Positions 1-7,218 of a DNA stretch of 19,871 nt are shown piece by piece (positions within the stretch are counted from its first letter, which is position 1; each line of letters begins with the position of its first letter). The notes beneath the pieces were generated by a model. That model saw only the letters and a program-made list of their open reading frames with translations. It had not been told where the DNA came from and searched no databases. This DNA comes from Deltaproteobacteria bacterium UBA796 (lineage in GTDB: Bacteria > Myxococcota_A > UBA796): NCBI GenBank assembly GCA_002296975.1, contig DBIS01000129.1, positions 395 to 20,265 on the forward strand, given 5' to 3'. The position numbers and the translations under genes are program-made.

Positions 1-82
1 ACAGTGGCGCCACCCACACCCAAGCCTGAGCCTGAGCCACCAGCCGAGACAGTGGCGCCACCCACACCCGAGCCTGAGCCAA
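1..82 (+). repeat. 48-bp in-frame tandem repeat in Pro-rich linker
   Basis: The 48-base unit at 1-48 begins again at 49 with the same ACAGTGGCGCCACCCACACC start and stays nearly identical to about 82. It encodes TVAPPTPKPEPEPPAE followed by TVAPPTPEPEPKP. As a multiple of three it keeps the frame, so it is probably a length-variable Pro/Glu linker. More copies may lie left of the window. Confidence 0.85.
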
Positions 83-426
83 AGCCGGTGAAGATAGCCC
101 CGTCAGCCAAAACCAAGGCCGCACCCAAAAAGGCTGCAGCGCCGTCCTCGGCTCCCGCCGAAACCAAGCAAGCCCCCAAAGCTTCCGCCACCGCCAACGC
201 GAAGAAAAGCCAAGCATTTATCAACGCACGCCCCTGGGCCACCCTCGAAATCGATGGTGCTGCCGTGGGGCGCACCGGATGGAAGGGCCAGCTGACTGCC
301 GGTTCACACCACATCAAGCTCACCGCTGGCGATGGCCGAACACATTCGCAGACCTTTTTGGTCACCGAGGGCAAGCCAGCCCGGGTGTGTTGGAACTTTG
401 ATTTATCTGCGCGCTGCCAACGTTAA
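1..426 (+). CDS. C-terminal part of a PEGA-domain protein (possibly a Ser/Thr protein kinase tail)
   Basis: The reading frame is open at the left edge, so only the last 141 codons are present and the true start lies outside. The visible part is a low-complexity linker rich in Pro, Glu, Ala and Lys (about residues 1-65), then a compact domain containing INARPWATLEIDGAAVG and GQLTAGSHHIKL. That is the pattern of PEGA-like beta domains. In Myxococcota such a domain behind a Pro/Ala-rich linker is common at the C terminus of membrane-anchored Ser/Thr kinases and other surface proteins; this is family knowledge, and the kinase part cannot be seen. The end VCWNFDLSARC carries two cysteines that might form a disulfide. 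The gene converges on the MopE-repeat gene with only 10 bases between the two stops. It could equally be a TonB-like or TPR protein with a PEGA tail. Confidence 0.75.
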   Translation, partial: TVAPPTPKPEPEPPAETVAPPTPEPEPKPVKIAPSAKTKAAPKKAAAPSSAPAETKQAPKASATANAKKSQAFINARPWATLEIDGAAVGRTGWKGQLTAGSHHIKLTAGDGRTHSQTFLVTEGKPARVCWNFDLSARCQR

Positions 427-436
427 AATCACAGCT

Positions 437-3400
437 TTAGCGCGGGCTTCCAAAAAACAGGTAGAGGTTTTCTGCGCCCACCCACAGGTCATCGTGGCCA
501 TCGTCGTTGAGGTCACCAGCACCGGTGGCGGTTCCGTCCAGATCGGCCCCAATGGTGGCGTCGGCGTCTGAGGCCCACAAGGTGGCCCCGTCGAATGCTA
601 TGGGGCCATAAAAAATCAAGGTCTCGCCCACATCAGAAGGTCGCCCATGGTTGGCTCCGCGGGAGCCAATCACCAAGTCATCGTGACCATCGCCGTCCAA
701 ATCCCCAACTTTTGGCGCAGCGAAATGGAGCTGCTGATAATAATAAGTGCCCGCTATTCGCAGTGAAAAATCATCGAATGTTGCGGCCACCTCCGCTGCG
801 GGGCCCGGGGTTAGCAATTGAGGACCACCTTCGATTGGGTCTATGCCACCTGAAAACAGCGACACCTGACCTGCCCCAATCTCTGGGCCGGTGATGGGGT
901 GGACCGGGGTAAAGTTGGTCGTACCGATGGACACATCCACATAACCATCGTTGTTTAAATCACCGACCACCCCGACGTCTCTCAGCCCGAACGGCAACCC
1001 GGGCCCTGTGATTTCGTTGATGCCACCGTCGACCCATTGGAAAAACTCAATGGCCGGTCCATAGCCTTCGCCTACCACGCGGGTCACCCACTCATCGGCG
1101 CCATCGCCGTCAATGTCTCCAGATGAGAGCACATCACCCAAACGGGTATCGTACGGGGTAGTGGCTGAACGATAATGATAAAGGCTGGCCGTCTCATCAC
1201 TCACCACCAAACCCTCTTCGCTCCCAAACATCAGTTTAAACACCCACTCCTCGCCGCTACCCACCCGCTCACCACCAACCAAACCATCCACAAAGCCATC
1301 GCCGTTGATGTCGCCCACCAGCATTCCGCTTGGCCCGGCGAATGTGGTGACCCCGTCAGAATCTGGGGTGAGTGTGCCGATGCCTGCGAGCCCGTCGTCA
1401 ATCAAATAGGACGACTCCCCGGCGCGACAAGCCACTAAAATCTCGTCATAGCCGTCACCATCCACATCGCCGGCCGACACATCCTCTCCGCATCGAGCAC
1501 CAACCACGTTGACAATAAAGCGCAAGTCTGCGTCGCCGGTCGGGCTCGCAGAATGGGCGCCCACCATGCCACCGGGCTCACCGTGCCACATGTAGACCGC
1601 ACCTGATTGATATAGTGGTGTGGCCTCATATGAGCTGCCGACAACCACATCGCTTTGGCCGTCTCGGTTGTAGTCCAAATTCGCCACCGCCCGATAGCCC
1701 AAAACATCGGCATCGCGATCGGTAATCACGGCCACAGCTTGGTCTGTGCTGACATCGCCATTTAGGCCGCAGTTGCCCTCGCCAGGGTTGCTCAAAATAT
1801 CGCCATCGTCGCAGTCGCCGAGGGTTTCGGCTGTGTAATACCCACTTGGGCCACAGGTACACACACGGTCATCAACCCCATAGCCATCGCCATCAAAGTC
1901 GTAAAAATAGCTGACGCAGCCGAGCGCCCCTTGCTCATCGGCCAAACCATCACAGTCATCATCGATATCGACAGTGGCGCAGCTTTCGACATCTCCTGGA
2001 CTCACTGCCGGGTCAGCATCATCGCAGTCTTCGGTAATCCGAGATGTGTAAACACCGCTGAAATCGGCCTCACATCGGCACTCAGAATCCAAGCCCACCC
2101 CATAGCCATCACCATCTTCATCGGAGAAAAATACCGTGCAATCACTGGCGTCGATGTCGTTATTTGTGCCCGAACAATCGTCATCGAAGGTGGTCAAACA
2201 AGACTCTGGCTGGCCGGGGTGCACACCATCACGGGTGTCATCACAATCACCACCCATCGGCGAATACCCCTCGGGCTGCATGCAAGCAGATACTGAAAAA
2301 TCATCAAAACCGTAGCCATCGCCATCGGCGTCTAAAAACCAATCGCTGGCATCAAGCGCATCTGGGCCGTCGACCGACCCTGAACAATCGTTGTCGATGT
2401 CGTCGAAACACAGTTCATCGGCGCTGGGGTGGATGGCGGCATCCAGATCATCGCAATCGCCCATTGCCGTGGCATCATAAGGCTCGATGGCCTCACATAT
2501 ACATCGGATGTCATCGGTGAGCCCATAGCCGTCTTCGTCGACATCTCGGGCAAACACAACACAGCCAGAGGCACCCTCATCGTTGTTGTCCCCATCGCAG
2601 TCATCATCGGCAAAGCTGCTGCAATCTTCGAGTTGGTCGGGGTTGACGGACGCCAGGGTGTCATCACAGTCATTGCCCATGCGCGCCGTGTAGCCAGAGC
2701 TCAAGTCGGGCAAACATTGGCATTGACTCAAGGCATCGGCACCAAAGCCATCGCCATCGCCATCGTACCAAAACATCTCACACCCCACCGCGTCGACATC
2801 ATTGGTTTCGCCGTCACAGTCATCGTCGAGGGTGGGCGTACCGCACAACTCGTCGGCGCCGGGGTGGGTGGTTGCGCGGGCGTCATCACAATCAGAGGCA
2901 TCGGCCACAAAACCCTCGGGTTGCACACAAGCCACCACAGGATGGGCCTCGCCACCAAAGCCATCACCGTCGGCATCCAAGTACCAACTCAAAGCGTCGT
3001 CGGCGTCGGGCTCGTCGATGCGGCCATCGCAATTATCGTCAACCCCCACGGTCGCACAGCGTTCGGGTGCAGCAGGGTGAATCAAGGGGTCGGTGTCGTC
3101 GCAATCATCAAAGCTGGTCGCATGGTCTGGGGGGATGACGCACGCTTCGGTGCTCATGTCGAGATTGCCGTGACCATCGTTGTCAGCGTCGACGAAGAAA
3201 ATCAGCTTCACACCATCGTCGATGATGCCATCACAGTCGTCGTCGAGGCCGTTGCATGCCTCAGGCTCGCCCGGATTGACCGCAGCCAACCCATCGTCAC
3301 AGTCGCTGGCGTTCAACACATGGCCATCGGGCGGCGCACATTGGGTCATCACCACGCCGCCTGGGTCGCCATAGCCATCGCCATCAAGGTCTGGGTACCA

Positions 3401-4087
3401 CTGGCCTTCGCCGCTCATGGCAGGGTCATCATCGTCGATAAGCCCATTGCAGTCGTTATCGATCCCATCACACAACTCGGTGGCCCGAGGTGACACATCA
3501 TAATTATTATCGTCGCAGTCACCGCCGTCGAGCACGTAGCCAGCAGGACGGTCACAACTGACCAAAGTGTCGTCATCTACGCCATAGCCATCGGCGTCAA
3601 CATCGTGGTACCAGGTGGCGGCGTCTAATAAATCACCCGCTGCTTGGCCTTCATTTATTTCGCCATCGCAGTTTTCATCGAAGGGTGCGCAGCTCTCATT
3701 GGCGCCGGGGTTGATGGCTGCGACCGAGTCATCGCAGTCTCCACCCACCGCCGAAAATGCCGCAGAAGGGGCCTCGCAGGCCACGACAACAAAGTCATCG
3801 GTGCCAAAACCATCGCGATCGCCATCAGAGAACCACTGTTTTGCGTCGTCTGCATCGGCTTCATCGGCATCGCCATCGCAATCGTTATCGATGCCATCGC
3901 ACACCTCGGAAGCACCTGGAAATGCGCGGGCTTCGTTGTCATCGCAGTCACCATCGAGCTCGCTCACGCCATCGCCATCAAAGTCGTGACCCGGGTCATC
4001 CAAAAAGCCACGTTTTGGAAATTCGGGAGTACAGCTGGCCAAGATGAGGCCCATCAGGCCCAAAAAGTAACGATATGTCATCGGCAT
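437..4087 (-). CDS. MopE-type metal-binding repeat and FG-GAP propeller lipoprotein
   Basis: A 1216-residue exported lipoprotein. The start at 4087 is chosen because its ATG shares the A of the upstream stop (TGATG) and is followed by a signal sequence (TYRYFLGLMGLILASC) ending in a lipobox (L-A-S-C). Residues about 20-775 hold ten full modules and one truncated module. Each full module has a calcium-loop-like D-x-D-x-D-G-[FYH]-G after aromatic residues, then DCDD, a Pro/Gly turn, and a Cys followed by DxDCDG or a variant. This is the pattern of the putative metal-binding repeats named after MopE of Methylococcus capsulatus. Residues about 785-1216 hold seven D-x-[ND]-x-D-G motifs (such as GDLDGDGHDDLVIGS) with FG-GAP spacing, consistent with a seven-bladed integrin-alpha-like propeller. 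The likely place is the outer membrane or cell surface, and the likely ligand calcium, perhaps also copper. Adhesion or matrix binding is inference. It is the last gene of a probable three-gene unit. Confidence 0.9.
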   Translation of the reverse strand: MPMTYRYFLGLMGLILASCTPEFPKRGFLDDPGHDFDGDGVSELDGDCDDNEARAFPGASEVCDGIDNDCDGDADEADADDAKQWFSDGDRDGFGTDDFVVVACEAPSAAFSAVGGDCDDSVAAINPGANESCAPFDENCDGEINEGQAAGDLLDAATWYHDVDADGYGVDDDTLVSCDRPAGYVLDGGDCDDNNYDVSPRATELCDGIDNDCNGLIDDDDPAMSGEGQWYPDLDGDGYGDPGGVVMTQCAPPDGHVLNASDCDDGLAAVNPGEPEACNGLDDDCDGIIDDGVKLIFFVDADNDGHGNLDMSTEACVIPPDHATSFDDCDDTDPLIHPAAPERCATVGVDDNCDGRIDEPDADDALSWYLDADGDGFGGEAHPVVACVQPEGFVADASDCDDARATTHPGADELCGTPTLDDDCDGETNDVDAVGCEMFWYDGDGDGFGADALSQCQCLPDLSSGYTARMGNDCDDTLASVNPDQLEDCSSFADDDCDGDNNDEGASGCVVFARDVDEDGYGLTDDIRCICEAIEPYDATAMGDCDDLDAAIHPSADELCFDDIDNDCSGSVDGPDALDASDWFLDADGDGYGFDDFSVSACMQPEGYSPMGGDCDDTRDGVHPGQPESCLTTFDDDCSGTNNDIDASDCTVFFSDEDGDGYGVGLDSECRCEADFSGVYTSRITEDCDDADPAVSPGDVESCATVDIDDDCDGLADEQGALGCVSYFYDFDGDGYGVDDRVCTCGPSGYYTAETLGDCDDGDILSNPGEGNCGLNGDVSTDQAVAVITDRDADVLGYRAVANLDYNRDGQSDVVVGSSYEATPLYQSGAVYMWHGEPGGMVGAHSASPTGDADLRFIVNVVGARCGEDVSAGDVDGDGYDEILVACRAGESSYLIDDGLAGIGTLTPDSDGVTTFAGPSGMLVGDINGDGFVDGLVGGERVGSGEEWVFKLMFGSEEGLVVSDETASLYHYRSATTPYDTRLGDVLSSGDIDGDGADEWVTRVVGEGYGPAIEFFQWVDGGINEITGPGLPFGLRDVGVVGDLNNDGYVDVSIGTTNFTPVHPITGPEIGAGQVSLFSGGIDPIEGGPQLLTPGPAAEVAATFDDFSLRIAGTYYYQQLHFAAPKVGDLDGDGHDDLVIGSRGANHGRPSDVGETLIFYGPIAFDGATLWASDADATIGADLDGTATGAGDLNDDGHDDLWVGAENLYLFFGSPR
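1755..3990 (-). repeat. Ten-and-a-half-copy MopE-type module array (protein-level repeat)
   Basis: Direct reading of the minus-strand frame shows eleven DCDD motifs about 65-75 codons apart, ten of them paired with a preceding DxDxDG loop and a following Cys...DxDC[DNS]G or ENCDG segment. The last copy (ending NPGEGNCGLNGD) lacks the closing loop and leads into the propeller. Copies are diverged at DNA level, so this is an old expansion and not a recent tandem duplication. Confidence 0.85.
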
Positions 4088-5385
4088 CACCATCCTGTCA
4101 CAACAAGCATGCCGCCAAGGTGTTTGGCGCCCCCAAATGGAATCCATGTGGCCGCCACTCGCTCACCAAAAAATGGCAGGTCATCATATTGAAGCCCGAC
4201 GCCGCCGGCCAAGGCAACCAAGCCGCCCACGGTCACCCATCGCCCGATGCTCATGCGATCGATGGCCGCGTCATACTCGATTTTGTTTCGGCTGAAATCC
4301 GCCCAAGCCTCTGCACCTTCGGCCTTTCTCGCCGCGGCAGACGCCTGGAGCCAACTGCTTGAGGTCAACAACATGCCCCCAGCAGAGACCGACAACCCTG
4401 CCCACATCAGTGTTCGACCTGCGACCAACCTTGTGTTTCCACCGGTTGAAAATCCAGAAGGAATCTTCAATTCCTCCCACGAATCGGTGCCCACCCGATG
4501 AGACACCAAGACGCCATTAATAGAAAAATAGACCACCACATCGGGGTCGTACAACACCGACAGGACCACATCAAAAATAGGCCGCTTTTCTTCTTGGGTC
4601 GACCAGATGATGGCGGCTTGAGTCAGGGCCGAGGGCACAATGAGGCGTGGGTGGCCCGAGGGGTTTTTAGAACTGGTTTTGGGCGATTTTACCGTGAGCC
4701 AGTGGCTGGTCATGGCTTGGCCCACGACCTGAATCAAGTGGGCGCCTGGACGAAGGGAGATCAAGCCGTGAGCGACGTCTAGCCGCCGGCCATCGACCCA
4801 AACAAAGCCGTCTTCTGGGATGGGCGAAATGTCGATTTTAATGACCGGACGCTCATTGAGCTGTAAGGCCACCGCGTCAAAAACAGGGCGGGCATCGGGC
4901 GGAAAGTACTCATCCCACACCAGCTCTGGGTCGATGGAGAATGCGATATCAAAGGCTTGATTCGTCCGCTCTTTTTCGCCAAACTCAAACGCTATCAGAC
5001 CTTTTAAATAAAATAGGCGACTGATTCTTTGGGCATCTGCGGGGGTTGACAAGCAACGAATGGAGTCCTCTGCCACCTGAACATGGGCGAGGGCTTTTTC
5101 ATACTCGAGATAGGCCATCGCCCGTTCAATTCGGTCGACGGCTTCGCGAAGGTTGTGGTCGGTTGTGGGTGGCCCATAGCAACTTTCGACGCGACCACCG
5201 CCCAGCATCACTGCGGGCTTTCCGCGGACCAACTCAGCGATGGTCATCACCCGAATATTGGCGACATCGTGCTTGGTCGCTGCGGCACTCTTGGCCAACA
5301 AAACCCGGGGGTCTTCTCCGGCGTGCAGCACAGGTACCGCAGCCTGGCAAAGAGATGAGAGCACCATCAGCAAGCCTAAAATCAC
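4087..5385 (-). CDS. Exported protein with PEGA-like domain and C-terminal membrane pair
   Basis: 432 residues. The chosen start is GTG at 5385, eight bases after a clear Shine-Dalgarno AAGGAG. The first 16 residues (MILGLLMVLSSLCQAA) look like a signal peptide. Residues about 75-175 are helical and TPR-like, ending in a segment (FDIAFSIDPELVWDEYFPPDA) like the TPR end seen before PEGA domains in Myxococcota proteins. A PEGA-like stretch (GFVWVDGRRLDVAHGLISLR, then PGAHLIQVVG) follows at about 215-245. Near the C terminus two hydrophobic Gly/Ala-rich segments (from LMWAGLSVSAGGMLL and from WVTVGGLVALAGGVGL) flank a charged helix and suggest a membrane hairpin. I cannot name a specific function; an envelope scaffold or an accessory of the adjacent lipoprotein is inference. 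It lies 57 bases downstream of the GT-C gene, and its stop overlaps the lipoprotein start by one base, so the two are probably translationally coupled. Confidence 0.8.
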   Translation of the reverse strand: MILGLLMVLSSLCQAAVPVLHAGEDPRVLLAKSAAATKHDVANIRVMTIAELVRGKPAVMLGGGRVESCYGPPTTDHNLREAVDRIERAMAYLEYEKALAHVQVAEDSIRCLSTPADAQRISRLFYLKGLIAFEFGEKERTNQAFDIAFSIDPELVWDEYFPPDARPVFDAVALQLNERPVIKIDISPIPEDGFVWVDGRRLDVAHGLISLRPGAHLIQVVGQAMTSHWLTVKSPKTSSKNPSGHPRLIVPSALTQAAIIWSTQEEKRPIFDVVLSVLYDPDVVVYFSINGVLVSHRVGTDSWEELKIPSGFSTGGNTRLVAGRTLMWAGLSVSAGGMLLTSSSWLQASAAARKAEGAEAWADFSRNKIEYDAAIDRMSIGRWVTVGGLVALAGGVGLQYDDLPFFGERVAATWIPFGGAKHLGGMLVVTGW

Positions 5386-5393
5386 CCTTCACA

Positions 5394-5399
5394 CTCCTT
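5394..5399 (-). promoter_or_regulatory. Shine-Dalgarno site deciding a GTG start
   Basis: AAGGAG on the minus strand sits eight bases before GTG at 5385 and supports that codon over the in-frame ATG 18 bases further in, which would remove part of the signal peptide. Confidence 0.7.
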
Positions 5400-5442
5400 A
5401 AAGTCAGAAACAACCCTTTTCGGGTTTAGCATGGTCGAAACC

Positions 5443-7095
5443 TTAGCGGGCGTCCAATGCTGCGTTGAGGGCTCCCACATCGCCACCGCCCGTCGATACC
5501 ACGAGAACGACTTGAGCCCGGAGCCTTTGGCCTTGTGTCAGGGTGATTGAATTAATGGCATCGCTCAGCGGGCCAACATCACCCATGGCCGCGGACGCTG
5601 CGAGGCTTGCGACGAATGCTTTTCCGGTGGGGTCTTGGTCGAGAGCGGCTGCCGACCGGTGTGCTTGGGGCCATGCCCCGGTGAGTGCTTGGGCCAAAGC
5701 CAAGGGTGCGACCAACTCAGGCGAGGCCGCGCACCCGGCATTTAATGCTTCTTGGCCCACCCGTACCGCAGCGACTGGATCGCGTCGTTTGAGGTGAATC
5801 CGGGTGATATTAAAGCAACTCTCTTCGAATGGCATGGGCGGCTGAATCACCGCCTCGCGATACCAATATGCGGCGTCATCATCGCGGCCATGGTCTTCGA
5901 GCCAGCGGGCAAGCGCACCTTTTGCGTAGCCCGAAGGCGCCCGGTCGATGCTTGCAGTCCATAGGCGCTCATCGTCGCCCCACACCGGCACTTGCCTCAT
6001 CGACAATCCACTGAGCCAAATCAGTACCACCCCAATCAAAAGATGGGGAACTTTACCGCGCCGGGCCACTGCAGCCACCGCCCACGCGATACCGACCATC
6101 GGCAGGTACAAATACCGGTCCACGATGGCCCCCACATGAGCGACCGCCGCCCACGCGGGCAAGAGACCCAATAGCGCAAAACCCAGTCCGGCCCGCGCGA
6201 GAGCCCCGCCAAAAACAGCCATCACGGCCAGTAAAACAAGCGCAAGTGCCGCACCCAACCACGGTATGGCCGGCAACCACGCGAAGTGAATCACAGGCGC
6301 GATGTCGACGGGCCAAACGAGCTTTTCCAAGTAAAACGCGAAGGCGGGTGCCCCCACAGCTTTTAGGTGAGCCACATCCGCTTGGGCCGGCCAACCCACA
6401 CCCGCAAGCGCACGGCACCCAAAGGCTATTCCAAAACCACTCAACACCGCGATATGTGAACCGACTCGCCCCCAGCCACCCCACCGGGCCTTGGCGGCAA
6501 AAGCGAGTAAAACGGGTGCAAAGACCACATTTTCTTTGGACAACATCGCAGCGGCGGCGGCGAAAGCACCGGCGATCAGGGCTTTTCGGCTGGGATTTTT
6601 GGGGCTCAACAAAAGCAATGCGCCCAGCAACCAGGTGACCGCCATGGGGTCGTTGCGGGCGGAGACAAACCCCACAACCTCGAGTTGTACTGGATGAAGC
6701 GCGAACACGGCGGTGCCCAATACCGCTGCGCGCTCGTCTTTGAGCACCCGTTCAAGCAAGCGAAGCAAAAGGAGCACCGCCGCGATGTGCCACGCCAAGT
6801 TGTGCAGATGATGAAACTGAGCGCTGAGCCCTGCCACCGCACGGGTGAGCGCCAGGTCGATGACCATCAATGGCCGGTAGTAGCCGGGGTCGGCGTCGGG
6901 GACCGGGGTGCCATGCCACAAATCACTCATAAACATGCTTGGGATGTTCAGGAGTGAACCTGTGAGTTGGTTTTCGAGCACCAACAAGTGGTCATCCCAT
7001 ACAAAATCACCACCCATCAACGGCATGTACACCGCAAAAATGGCGACCAGCAGCAAAATGCGCGCCAAGCGAGGGTTTGAGGAGTTCATGGCCAT
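5443..7095 (-). CDS. GT-C / TMTC-like polytopic membrane protein with TPR-like tail
   Basis: 550 residues (548 if the second ATG at 7089 is used). The N-terminal helix is followed by an acidic loop, FVWDD (D34, D35), at the position of the conserved Asp pair of GT-C glycosyltransferases such as protein O-mannosyltransferases. Further matches to the TMTC/PMT-like family are YYRPL, LHNLAWHIAAVLLLLRLL, ALHPVQLEV and SARND. About nine or more hydrophobic segments fill residues 10-370. The last about 170 residues are soluble and TPR-like (GRDDDAAYWYREA, DPVAAVRVGQEAL). The expected role is transfer of a sugar from a lipid-linked donor on the periplasmic face; the substrate is unknown. It heads a probable unit with two envelope proteins, so glycosylation of the MopE/FG-GAP lipoprotein is an attractive but unproven idea. 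No Shine-Dalgarno is visible; TAAAGT at 7101-7096 lies six bases before the ATG at 7089. Donor and acceptor cannot be read from the sequence. Confidence 0.8.
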   Translation of the reverse strand: MAMNSSNPRLARILLLVAIFAVYMPLMGGDFVWDDHLLVLENQLTGSLLNIPSMFMSDLWHGTPVPDADPGYYRPLMVIDLALTRAVAGLSAQFHHLHNLAWHIAAVLLLLRLLERVLKDERAAVLGTAVFALHPVQLEVVGFVSARNDPMAVTWLLGALLLLSPKNPSRKALIAGAFAAAAAMLSKENVVFAPVLLAFAAKARWGGWGRVGSHIAVLSGFGIAFGCRALAGVGWPAQADVAHLKAVGAPAFAFYLEKLVWPVDIAPVIHFAWLPAIPWLGAALALVLLAVMAVFGGALARAGLGFALLGLLPAWAAVAHVGAIVDRYLYLPMVGIAWAVAAVARRGKVPHLLIGVVLIWLSGLSMRQVPVWGDDERLWTASIDRAPSGYAKGALARWLEDHGRDDDAAYWYREAVIQPPMPFEESCFNITRIHLKRRDPVAAVRVGQEALNAGCAASPELVAPLALAQALTGAWPQAHRSAAALDQDPTGKAFVASLAASAAMGDVGPLSDAINSITLTQGQRLRAQVVLVVSTGGGDVGALNAALDAR

Positions 7096-7151
7096 ACTTT
7101 AAGCGATTTGGGCCACAAGGATTTCCCAGGGTGTGTTTATAAAGCCAAGAC

Positions 7152-7166
7152 GGACAAAAACTGTCC
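7152..7166. promoter_or_regulatory. Small inverted repeat in the divergent GT-C/imuB intergenic region
   Basis: GGACA-N5-TGTCC is a perfect 5-bp inverted repeat lying 45 bp upstream of the imuB -10 hexamer and about 55 bp upstream of the GT-C gene. It could be an operator for a dimeric regulator. Arms this short also occur by chance. Confidence 0.25.
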
Positions 7167-7176
7167 AGGTTTGGGC

Positions 7177-7204
7177 TTGCCTGGAATTATCGATGAAGTA
7201 TACT
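7177..7204 (+). promoter_or_regulatory. Predicted sigma70-type promoter of imuB
   Basis: A -35-like TTGCCT (7177-7182), a 16-bp spacer and a -10-like TATACT (7199-7204, five of six consensus bases). The expected transcription start, six to seven bases downstream, coincides with the ATG at 7211, so the transcript would have no 5' leader. No Shine-Dalgarno precedes that ATG, which fits. Confidence 0.6.
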
Positions 7205-7218
7205 GAATGCATGTTCAG
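7203..7218. promoter_or_regulatory. LexA-type SOS box overlapping the imuB start codon
   Basis: CTGAATGCATGTTCAG has perfect 5-bp arms, CTGAA and TTCAG, with CTG-N10-CAG spacing as in gammaproteobacterial LexA boxes. Against the Myxococcus xanthus LexA consensus as I recall it (ending GTTCAGS), including the following G, it matches at 15 of 17 positions. It overlaps the last two bases of the -10 hexamer, the predicted transcription start and the ATG, so a bound repressor would block RNA polymerase. Its place before imuB-dnaE2, a classic SOS cassette, strongly supports the call. Confidence 0.8.

Noticed and set aside
410..444. CGCGCT...AGCGCG inverted repeat over the convergent stops as a terminator
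   Set aside because: Only six base pairs with a 23-base loop and no T-tract; not convincing.
2429..3493. A 354-codon open frame antisense to the MopE-repeat gene, rich in Ile, Val and Ala
   Set aside because: It is the complement of the Asp-rich repeat: GAT/GAC codons read backwards give ATC/GTC, and stops are rare. It has no family motif or ribosome site, and the minus-strand frame explains the region fully.
1755..3990. CRISPR-like or satellite array
   Set aside because: The periodicity is protein-level (65-75 codons) with diverged DNA, not short identical repeats with unique spacers.
3644..4192. A 182-codon plus-strand open frame over the lipoprotein N terminus
   Set aside because: The same backwards-repeat composition effect; it crosses the junction of two well-supported minus-strand genes.
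5412..5426. AACCC-TTTTC-GGGTT hairpin between the GT-C gene and the next gene as a terminator
   Set aside because: The stem is only five base pairs and no T-run follows on the minus strand; co-transcription is more likely.
7133..7210. Longer N terminus for imuB from the ATG at 7133
   Set aside because: The added 26 residues show no similarity to ImuB N termini and would be read through the predicted promoter and LexA box.
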